From Pseudomonadota bacterium (GTDB lineage: Bacteria; Pseudomonadota; Gammaproteobacteria; Burkholderiales; Burkholderiaceae_F): a DNA stretch of 5,117 nt. The translations under genes were made by a program, and so were the position numbers. The first letter of the stretch is position 1. Every line of letters starts with the position of its first letter. The notes under the pieces were generated by a model. The model did not search any database. It worked only from the letters and a program-made list of their open reading frames with translations, and was not told where the DNA came from. Positions 1-5,117 of this stretch are shown here, piece after piece. The DNA lies in NCBI GenBank assembly GCA_023443095.1, contig JAEZVV010000107.1:1-5117 (forward strand), given 5' to 3'.

Positions 1-460
1 CATTGAGCGCGTCGAGCCACAGCTCGGCGCCCGGGCGCAGCACCCGGCGCAGCTCGGCCAAGGCCGGCGCCGGCGATGACAGCGCCTGCAGGACGCCGAA
101 CAGGAGAACGCCGTCGGCGCAGGCCGCGGGCAGCGGCAGGCGGGTGGCGTCGGCGCTCGCCAGAGCGATGCCCGCATTGCCCGGCAGGCGCGCCGCCTTG
201 GCCAGGCTGGGCTGCGAATAATCCAGCCCGATCACGGCCGCCCCGCGAGCGGCCAGCCAGCGCGAATAGGTGCCGGCGCCGCAGCCGACGTCGAGCCAGG
301 TCTGGCCGTCGAGGCGCGTCGCGCCGAAGGCGCGTTCGAACGCCCGCAGCCGCGTCGCCAAGCCGTTGGCCGACCAGCCGGCGATGCCGGCGTCGTCGCT
401 GGCAGCGCGGCCGAAGTTCTCGAAGCGGCGGCGCCAGGTTTCCTCGAACGAACCGCCCAT
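1..460 (-). CDS. Class I SAM-dependent methyltransferase (3' end missing)
   Basis: The first 153 residues of a Rossmann-fold methyltransferase are visible; the frame runs off the window at base 1 without a stop. The protein starts MGGSFEETWRRRFENFG. Motif I is LDVGCGAGTYSRWLA (56-70), the SAM-binding glycine loop. It is followed by VIGLDYS (76-82), where D80 fits the acidic residue that holds the SAM ribose, then ADATRLPLP (103-111), then FGVLQAL (121-127) and LAELRRVLRPGAELWLDALN (134-153), the strand-helix-strand pattern of the UbiE/Methyltransf_11 type. No membrane segment is seen. ATG 460 is chosen for its GAGGG ribosome binding site and because an in-frame TGA lies only two codons upstream. 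Its place after two glycosyltransferases, an acyl-activating enzyme and ugd suggests methylation of a sugar or glycan intermediate, but the sequence does not identify the acceptor. Family membership is secure; a ubiquinone or other small-molecule role is not excluded. Confidence 0.9.
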   Translation of the reverse strand, partial: MGGSFEETWRRRFENFGRAASDDAGIAGWSANGLATRLRAFERAFGATRLDGQTWLDVGCGAGTYSRWLAARGAAVIGLDYSQPSLAKAARLPGNAGIALASADATRLPLPAACADGVLLFGVLQALSSPAPALAELRRVLRPGAELWLDALN

Positions 461-463
461 GGC

Positions 464-529
464 TCAGCCCTCGCCCGCACGGCGGAACGGCGCGCCGGGC
501 CAAGCGGCCGAGACCAGGGGCAGCGACAT
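464..529 (-). CDS. Doubtful 21-codon ORF between ugd and the methyltransferase
   Basis: The minus strand shows TGATG at the end of ugd, so an ATG at 529 shares one base with the ugd stop and opens a 21-codon frame (begins MSLPLVSAAWPG) ending in TGA at 466-464. One GCC codon later, in the same frame, comes the ATG of the methyltransferase. A possible AGGG lies only 3 bases before its ATG, which is closer than usual. The peptide is unrecognised. It has no charged-hydrophobic-polar signal pattern and ends in an Arg/Gly-rich tail. It may be chance, a leader whose translation keeps ribosomes moving to the methyltransferase start, or an N-terminal extension broken by a stop. The methyltransferase sequence looks complete without it. 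Confidence 0.25.
   Translation of the reverse strand: MSLPLVSAAWPGAPFRRAGEG
468..472 (-). promoter_or_regulatory. Ribosome binding site for the methyltransferase
   Basis: On the minus strand, GAGGG followed by CTGAGCC precedes ATG 460, a spacing of 7 bases. The site overlaps the last codons of the 21-codon ORF (GAG GGC TGA), so ribosomes ending that ORF would stop right at this start. It supports ATG 460 as the true start. Confidence 0.6.
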
Positions 530-1854
530 CAGCCCTGCCGCCCGATGCCGTGGTAGGCCAGGCCGGCGGCGCGCACCGCGGCCGGGTCGTAGAGGTTGCG
601 GCCGTCGAACACCGCCGCCGACTTGAGGGTGGCGGCAAGATGCGAGAAGTCCGGGCTGCGGAACTCGCGCCACTCGGTCACCACCGCCAACACGTCGGCG
701 CCGGCGACGGCTTCGCGCGCGCTGGCGGCGAAACTCACACCCGGATTGTCGACCAGCAGTTGGCGGGCGTTGGCCATCGCCACCGGGTCGTAGGCCACGA
801 CCTTGACGCCGGCAGCCGTGAGAGCGTCGATGATCGCCAGGCTCGAAGCCTCGCGCATGTCGTCGGTATTGGCCTTGAACGCCAGGCCCCAGAGGGCGAC
901 CGTCTTGCCGGCGGCCGTGCCGCCGAAGAAGGCAAGGATCTTGTCGGCCAGCACACGGCGCTGGCGCAGGTTCACTTCGACCGCCGATTCAAGCAGCTGG
1001 GCCGGATGCCCGACTTCGCGCGCGGTGTGGATCATGGCGCGCAAGTCCTTGGGGAAACACGAGCCGCCGAAGCCAACCCCGGCGTAAAGGAAGAGCGGGC
1101 CGATGCGGGGGTCCGAGCCGATGCCGTAACGCACCGCTTCGATGTCGACCCCCAGGCGGTCGGCGAGGTTGGCCATCTCGTTCATGAACGAGACCCGCAC
1201 CGCGAGCATGCAGTTGGCGGCGTATTTGGTGAACTCGGCCGAACGCACGTCCATGAAGACCAGGCGGTCGCGGTAGCGGTTGAAAGGGGCGTAGAGCTGG
1301 CGCATCACCTCGGCGCTGTGGGCGTCGTCGATGCCGACCACGATGCGGTCGGGGCGCATGAAGTCCTCGACCGCGAAACCTTCCTTCAGGAACTCGGGGT
1401 TGGAGGCGGTGGTGGCGCGCACGGCGACGCCGCGTTTGGCGATTTCTTCGGCCAGGGCGGCGCGCACCCGGTCGTTGGTGCCCACCGGCACCGTCGACTT
1501 GACCACCACCAGGGTGTCGCGGGTGATGGAGCGGCCGATTTCGCGCGCGCAGGTGAGCACATGCGAGAGGTCGGCCGAGCCGTCTTCACCCGAGGGCGTG
1601 CCGACGGCGATGAAGATCAGGTCGGCGTGCGCCACCGCGTCTTCGTAGCGGGTCGAGAAAAGCAGGCGGCCGGCGCTGGCATTGCTGACCACCACGGCGT
1701 CAAGCCCCGGCTCGTGGATCGGGATCTGGCCCGCGCGCAGGCGCTCGACCTTGTCAGCATCGATGTCGATGCACAGGACTTCGTTGCCGGCGTCGGCGAG
1801 ACAGGCGCCAGTGACCAGACCGACGTAGCCGGTGCCGATGACAGTGATTTTCAT
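529..1854 (-). CDS. ugd: UDP-glucose 6-dehydrogenase
   Basis: This complete 441-residue cytoplasmic enzyme oxidises UDP-glucose to UDP-glucuronic acid with two NAD+, supplying an acidic sugar donor for the glycan. All three family domains are present. The N-terminal NAD-binding Rossmann fold has GTGYVG (7-12), an acidic residue ending the second strand (D30/D32), VGTP (84-87) and STVPVGT (120-126). The catalytic core has NPEFLKEG (152-159), EFTKYAANCMLA (207-218, with K210 and N214) and GFGGSCFPKD (261-270), where C266 is the catalytic thiol and D270 its partner. The C-terminal UDP-binding domain has AFKANTDDMREA (325-336), VVAYDP (352-357) and VVTEW (391-395), ending FDGRN (416-420). GFGGSCFPKD favours UDP-glucose dehydrogenase over GDP-mannose dehydrogenase, though substrate is not proven. 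ATG 1854 gives the canonical MKITVIGTGYVG start and overlaps the previous stop by 4 bases. Its Shine-Dalgarno is weak (AGAAG, about 9 bases away), so translational coupling is likely. The upstream open frame to 2424 is a GC-rich shadow. Confidence 0.96.
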   Translation of the reverse strand: MKITVIGTGYVGLVTGACLADAGNEVLCIDIDADKVERLRAGQIPIHEPGLDAVVVSNASAGRLLFSTRYEDAVAHADLIFIAVGTPSGEDGSADLSHVLTCAREIGRSITRDTLVVVKSTVPVGTNDRVRAALAEEIAKRGVAVRATTASNPEFLKEGFAVEDFMRPDRIVVGIDDAHSAEVMRQLYAPFNRYRDRLVFMDVRSAEFTKYAANCMLAVRVSFMNEMANLADRLGVDIEAVRYGIGSDPRIGPLFLYAGVGFGGSCFPKDLRAMIHTAREVGHPAQLLESAVEVNLRQRRVLADKILAFFGGTAAGKTVALWGLAFKANTDDMREASSLAIIDALTAAGVKVVAYDPVAMANARQLLVDNPGVSFAASAREAVAGADVLAVVTEWREFRSPDFSHLAATLKSAAVFDGRNLYDPAAVRAAGLAYHGIGRQG

Positions 1855-3251
1855 GAATGAGCTTCTGTGGCTGAAACGGGATCCTGCGGCGGCGTCGCCC
1901 GGGCCGACACCTTGCTCTGGACGTAGCGGTATTTGCCGGAACGCTCGGGAGCGATGGCCTCGACCGGCTCGATCCGGACCTCGACCGAAGGCCCTAGACG
2001 GCGCCTGAAAGCCGAAACGATAGCGGAATCCCTTACGGGATCCTGCCCGGGGTCCGCCACCAGTTCGACCCGGGTCAAGTCCAGCGTTTCCTGGACGATG
2101 CGGAACTGCTTCACCCCCGGCAGGTCGCGCAGGATGTAGACCAGGGCCAGGCCGTGCATCACCGTGCCGTCGGCCGCCACCACGAAATCGGTGCTGCGGC
2201 CTTGGACCTCGGCCAGGAGCGGCAGGCCGCGGCCGCAGGCACAGGCCTCGTCGCTCAGGACGCCGATGTCGCCGGTGCGGTAGCGGATGAAGGGGAAATC
2301 GCTCGTGGCCAGGTGGGTGACGACGATTTCGCCCGCCTGCCCGAGCGGCACCGGGCGGCCGTCCGGATCGAGGATCTCGACCACGATGTCCTCGGCGGTG
2401 AGGTGCAGGCGACCGGCCGGGCACTCGTGGGCGATGAAGCCGGCGTCGCGCCCGCCGTAACCATTGGCGACCGGGCAGCCGAAAGCCCGGCTGATCGCCG
2501 CCCTCTGTTCGGGGTAAAGCCGCTCGGAAGTGACAAAAACCACCTTGACGCCCAGATCGTCGAGCCGGATGCCGCGGGCCGCGGCGTGGGCCGCGATCTT
2601 GGCGAGCGACGAGGGGTAACCAAACAGCATGCGCGGCCGGCGCGCGCGAATGCGGGCGACGAAGTGGTCAAGCTTGGCTTCGGACATCTCGAAGGCCGAC
2701 AGCAGCTCGGTGCGCATCAACGCATCGCGCAGGCCGCGCACGCGGTCCTGGGCGTGCAGCTCGATCGGCGAACCCCACACCACCACCTCGGGGTCGCCGA
2801 TGTCGACGCCCCACCAGCGGGTGGCGCGCCACTTGGCCGCGACGTCGCGGCTGACCCGCTCGCGGCCTATGAAAAAGATCAGCGGTTCGCCGCTCGAGCC
2901 GCCGGTGTTGAAACGCGCCAGTCCGGTCGCGCCCTCGGCCTTGAGTCCTTCGGTGTGGGCGCGGATCGTGGCCTTGTCGAGCAGGGGCAGGCGCTCCAGG
3001 TCGGCCACCGAACGGACCGCGGTGGGGTCGAAGTCCAGTGCCTCGAAAAGCTCGCGGTAATACGGAACCCGCAGCCCGGCGTGCAGCAGCAAGGCCCGCA
3101 GGCGTTGAAGTTGGAGGGCCGCGATGTCGGCACGCGACCACCATTGCGAGGCCTCGAGCGAGCGGAAATCGGCCACTGTGCTGTGCCGCTTGAGCCTTTC
3201 CTGCAGCGGGAAGACGAGACCCGCGACCAGGCGCGTATAGAGCCCGCTCAT
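1851..3251 (-). CDS. PaaK/CapK-like adenylate-forming enzyme of a polysaccharide cluster
   Basis: This complete 466-residue protein belongs to the phenylacetate-CoA ligase/CapK group of the ANL adenylate-forming superfamily. These enzymes activate a carboxylic acid as an acyl-AMP and may pass it to CoA or another acceptor. CapK-like members are common in capsule and EPS loci and most have no proven substrate. Visible motifs, in order: the family-typical PYYRELF (63-69); the phosphate-binding loop FNTGGSSGEPL (114-124); FGYPSSLAKIA (210-220); the A5-like NGYGGRDAGFIAHEC (263-277); RYRTGDIG (323-330) with its conserved Asp; the paired cysteines CACGRG (337-342); and the C-terminal RSGKYRYV (437-444), whose K440 fits the catalytic lysine position. 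D269 stands where many relatives have Glu. The last 18 or so residues look disordered. The frame stays open upstream to 4139, but ATG 3251 is chosen because it overlaps the previous stop (ATGA), has a GAGG 5 bases upstream and begins the homologous sequence. A role in acylating or otherwise decorating the glycan is inferred. Confidence 0.92.
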   Translation of the reverse strand: MSGLYTRLVAGLVFPLQERLKRHSTVADFRSLEASQWWSRADIAALQLQRLRALLLHAGLRVPYYRELFEALDFDPTAVRSVADLERLPLLDKATIRAHTEGLKAEGATGLARFNTGGSSGEPLIFFIGRERVSRDVAAKWRATRWWGVDIGDPEVVVWGSPIELHAQDRVRGLRDALMRTELLSAFEMSEAKLDHFVARIRARRPRMLFGYPSSLAKIAAHAAARGIRLDDLGVKVVFVTSERLYPEQRAAISRAFGCPVANGYGGRDAGFIAHECPAGRLHLTAEDIVVEILDPDGRPVPLGQAGEIVVTHLATSDFPFIRYRTGDIGVLSDEACACGRGLPLLAEVQGRSTDFVVAADGTVMHGLALVYILRDLPGVKQFRIVQETLDLTRVELVADPGQDPVRDSAIVSAFRRRLGPSVEVRIEPVEAIAPERSGKYRYVQSKVSARATPPQDPVSATEAHS

Positions 3252-4366
3252 GCAAGCCTCGCCAACAAGGCCCGACGGACGGGAAGGCCGCGGTAGACCG
3301 CGGCCCACTGGGCCTCCACCTGCGGCCAGGCGTAGGCCTGGACTTCGGCCAGCGCCGCGGCGGCGAGCGACTCGCCGAGCGCGGGGTCGCGCAGCACCGT
3401 CAGCAGCGCCTGCGCCATCGCGGCCTCGTCGTCGGCCGGCACCAGCAGGGCGCTGCGCCCGTCCTGCACCACCCACGGCACTCCGCCCACCGCCGTGCTG
3501 ACCACCGGCACGCCGCTGGCCATCGCTTCGAGCACGGAGTTGGGCATGTTGTCGACCCGGCTGGCGTTGAGCGCCACCGCCGCCTGGCGCAAACGGTTTG
3601 CGACCTGGTCGCGGTCGAGCGGGCCGGTGAACTCGACCGCGGTCGCCAGGCCGAGCTGGTTTGCCAGCGCCTGCAGCGAGTCCCGTTCCGGTCCCTGGCC
3701 GGCGATCACCAGGCGCGCGGCCGGCAGCTCCTGGAACACGCGGGCAAAGGCGCGCAAGGCGGTGTCGAGGCCGTAGATGGCTTCGAGGTGGCGCGCCACC
3801 AGGATCAACGGCGCTCGAGCCGCGAGTCGCGTGCTCGACGGATGGAAGCGCTCCAGGTCGACGATGTTGGGGACCACGGTCGCGGCCATGCCGTGGCGGC
3901 CGAAAACCTGCTGCAGGAAGCCCGAGGGCACGACCAGGGCCTGCGCCTGCCTGAGCACCGGCAGCACCCGCGCTGCCGAGCGCGCCAGGAAAGCCCCGGC
4001 TTCGCCGCCGCGGTAGTTGATCACCACCGGGCAGCGGCGCGCGGCGGCGATGCGGATCGCCGGCGCCGCGAACAAGTGCCACGACCAGCCGGAGTTGGCC
4101 ATCACGTGTATGACGTCGGCCCAGCCCGCCGCGCTCCACAGCCGGGCCGAATACGGCAGGAGCCGGGCGCCGGCGCGCAGACCGCGCACCCCGGCCAGCC
4201 AGGCGGGGCGGACCGGCGCGTTGACCTGCACCAGCCTCACCTCGGCGCCGGCGGCGCGCAGCAAGCGGTCGAGCTGGGCGGTCTGGGTCGCCATGCCGCC
4301 AGCGGGCGGCGGCAGCGGCCCCACCAGGGCAATCTTGAGCCCGGCGAGTTGGCTGGAACGGGTCAC
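3248..4366 (-). CDS. Glycosyltransferase family 4 (GT-B fold)
   Basis: This complete 372-residue protein, of normal length for GT4, probably transfers a sugar from a nucleotide donor to a growing glycan acceptor in the cytoplasm. The N-terminal acceptor domain opens with a beta strand and glycine/proline loop, ALVGPLPPPAGGM (residues 13-25). The hinge region holds VVPNIVDLERF (164-174). The C-terminal donor domain contains LVARHLE (189-195), IAGQGPE (221-227) and the family signature DNMPNSVLEAMASGVPVVST (272-291). The usual EX7E pair is D272/E280 here, with Asp replacing the first Glu. VGGVPWVVQDG (293-303) follows. There is no signal peptide or clear membrane segment. The GTG start at 4366 is chosen because a GAGG Shine-Dalgarno lies 5 bases upstream and the start overlaps the preceding stop by 4 bases. 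The stop likewise overlaps the next ATG (3251-3248). Donor and acceptor sugars cannot be assigned. Confidence 0.93.
   Translation of the reverse strand: MTRSSQLAGLKIALVGPLPPPAGGMATQTAQLDRLLRAAGAEVRLVQVNAPVRPAWLAGVRGLRAGARLLPYSARLWSAAGWADVIHVMANSGWSWHLFAAPAIRIAAARRCPVVINYRGGEAGAFLARSAARVLPVLRQAQALVVPSGFLQQVFGRHGMAATVVPNIVDLERFHPSSTRLAARAPLILVARHLEAIYGLDTALRAFARVFQELPAARLVIAGQGPERDSLQALANQLGLATAVEFTGPLDRDQVANRLRQAAVALNASRVDNMPNSVLEAMASGVPVVSTAVGGVPWVVQDGRSALLVPADDEAAMAQALLTVLRDPALGESLAAAALAEVQAYAWPQVEAQWAAVYRGLPVRRALLARLA
3257..3260 (-). promoter_or_regulatory. Ribosome binding site for the CapK-like gene
   Basis: On the minus strand, GCGAGG then CTTGC precedes ATG 3251, giving a GAGG core at 5-base spacing. 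It fixes the start at 3251 even though the frame stays open for almost 900 bases upstream, where the real gene is the glycosyltransferase in another frame. Confidence 0.6.
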
Positions 4367-5117
4367 GCCGGCCTCAGCGCGCTGCGGGTGAGCGCGGTGA
4401 ACACCGGCTGGTAGCGGCCGACGCTGCCCGCCCAGGTGCGTTCGGTTTCGACGAAGCGGCGGCCGGCGGCGCGGATCTCGGCCCAGCGTTCGCGTTCGGC
4501 CAGCATGCGCAGGATCGCCTGCGCCAGCGCCGGCGCCGAACCGGCTTCGAACAAACAGCCGGTTTCGCCGTCGCGGATCAGCTCGCGATGGCCGCCGACG
4601 TCGCTCGCCACCAGCAGCTGGCCCTGCGCCATCGCCTCGAGCGGCTTCAAGGGGGTGACGAGATCGGTCAGGCGCATGCGATGGCGCGGGTAGGCCAGCA
4701 CGTCGACCAGGCCGTAATACCGCTGCACCTCGCTGTGCGGAACGCGGCCGACGAAGAGCACCTTGTCGGCCAAACCAGCCGCCCGGGCCTGGGCGCGCAG
4801 CGCCGCTTCCTGCGGGCCGCCGCCCACCAGCAGCAGGCGCGCCTCGGGGCGGGCTGCGAGCACCTGCGGCAAGGCGGCGATCAGAAGGTCCAGCCCTTCG
4901 TAGGCGTAGAAGCTGCCGAGAAAGCCGATCACGCTCGCGCCCGCCAGACCCAGGCTGGCGGCCAGGGCTTCATCGCGCGCCAGGCCGAAGCGGAACTCGC
5001 CCGGGTCGACGGCGTTGGGGATGACGGTGATCTTGTCGGCCGCAATGCCGCGCGCGGCGATGTCGGCGCGCAGGCCTTCGCAGATCGTGGTGATGGCGTC
5101 GACGCGTTTGAAAACCG
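4363..5117 (-). CDS. Glycosyltransferase family 4, exosortase/PEP-CTERM-associated type (5' end missing)
   Basis: This is the C-terminal part (250 residues) of a GT-B fold glycosyltransferase that should transfer a sugar from an activated nucleotide donor during EPS or lipid-linked glycan assembly at the cytoplasmic face of the membrane. The open frame runs off the window edge. The GTG at 4932 is an internal valine, because the frame continues upstream with convincing family sequence, including ITVIPNAVD at visible residues 29-37. The C-terminal donor-binding domain then follows: GFLGSFYAYEGLD (64-76), LLLVGGGP (94-101), a YPR motif (142-144), TPLKPLEAMAQG (154-165) and SDVGGHRELI (171-180). 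The TPLKPLEAMAQG and SFYAYEGLD wording matches what I recall of the exosortase A-associated family typified by Daro_2409. That assignment is from memory. About 150 N-terminal residues should lie outside the window. Its TGA stop overlaps the GTG start of the next glycosyltransferase (GTGA, 4366-4363). Confidence 0.92.
   Translation of the reverse strand, partial: VFKRVDAITTICEGLRADIAARGIAADKITVIPNAVDPGEFRFGLARDEALAASLGLAGASVIGFLGSFYAYEGLDLLIAALPQVLAARPEARLLLVGGGPQEAALRAQARAAGLADKVLFVGRVPHSEVQRYYGLVDVLAYPRHRMRLTDLVTPLKPLEAMAQGQLLVASDVGGHRELIRDGETGCLFEAGSAPALAQAILRMLAERERWAEIRAAGRRFVETERTWAGSVGRYQPVFTALTRSALRPA
4372..4375 (-). promoter_or_regulatory. Ribosome binding site supporting the GTG start at 4366
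   Basis: On the minus strand, TGAGG followed by CCGGC precedes GTG, so a GAGG core lies 5 bases before the start codon. It sits inside the last codons of the upstream glycosyltransferase. This supports the non-ATG start and re-initiation after the overlapping TGA. Confidence 0.6.

Noticed and set aside
488..497. 10-base palindrome CGGCGCGCCG in the ugd-methyltransferase gap, as an operator or terminator
   Set aside because: It has no loop and no following T-run, and such short GC palindromes occur by chance in DNA of this composition.
76..1860. A 594-codon plus-strand open frame opposite ugd and the methyltransferase
   Set aside because: It is Arg/Ala/Gly/His-rich with no recognisable domain, and lies opposite two genes whose catalytic motifs are intact. 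Long antisense frames are expected in GC-rich DNA with strong third-position G/C.
1855..2424. Upstream extension of the ugd frame, as if a fused N-terminal domain
   Set aside because: The extension translates to low-complexity Arg/Pro/Gly sequence within the CapK-like gene. MKITVIGTGYVG at 1854 is the canonical family start.
2154..3296. A 380-codon plus-strand open frame opposite the CapK-like gene
   Set aside because: It has shadow-like composition and no motif, and the opposite strand encodes a complete adenylate-forming enzyme with all motifs in place.
3252..4139. Upstream extension of the CapK-like frame
   Set aside because: It overlaps the GT4 gene in another frame and is Arg/Gly/Pro-rich with no domain. 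ATG 3251 has a ribosome binding site and overlaps the preceding stop.
4932..4932. GTG at 4932 as the start of the first glycosyltransferase
   Set aside because: The frame is open upstream to the window edge and encodes expected GT4 sequence (ITVIPNAVD), so this is an internal valine in a gene cut by the window.

Overview
This 5.1 kb window is strongly GC-rich. It is completely filled by five minus-strand genes read in one direction, from the high-coordinate end towards base 1. The proteins are typical of an exopolysaccharide (EPS) or surface-glycan cluster in a high-GC Gram-negative bacterium. The first glycosyltransferase resembles the exosortase A/PEP-CTERM-associated glycosyltransferase family, which suggests a betaproteobacterium or relative (for example the Rhodocyclales/Azoarcus type). 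That taxonomic guess is an inference from remembered family resemblance, not from a search.

Layout in transcription order: (1) the C-terminal 250 residues of a GT4-type, exosortase-associated-like glycosyltransferase (5117-4363, start outside the window); (2) a complete second GT4 glycosyltransferase (4366-3248, GTG start); (3) a complete PaaK/CapK-type adenylate-forming enzyme (3251-1851); (4) a complete UDP-glucose 6-dehydrogenase, ugd (1854-529); (5) the N-terminal 153 residues of a class I SAM-dependent methyltransferase (460 to 1, running off the window). The first three junctions are 4-base stop/start overlaps (GTGA, ATGA, ATGA). The ugd-methyltransferase gap of 68 bases holds a 21-codon ORF. 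It is coupled to the ugd stop (TGATG) and lies in frame with the methyltransferase, separated from it by TGA plus one codon. No promoter, terminator, RNA gene, mobile element or CRISPR array was seen, as expected for the inside of an operon.

The genes plausibly work together. Ugd makes UDP-glucuronic acid as a sugar donor. The two GT4 enzymes add sugars to a lipid-linked oligosaccharide on the cytoplasmic side of the membrane. The CapK-like enzyme probably activates a carboxylic acid for decorating the glycan, and the methyltransferase may methylate a sugar or another intermediate. The actual polymer, the acid substrate and the methyl acceptor cannot be read from this sequence. Nothing here is clearly a new system. 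The points most worth a second look are the unidentified substrate of the CapK-like enzyme, the small in-frame ORF before the methyltransferase, and whether exosortase genes lie just outside the window.
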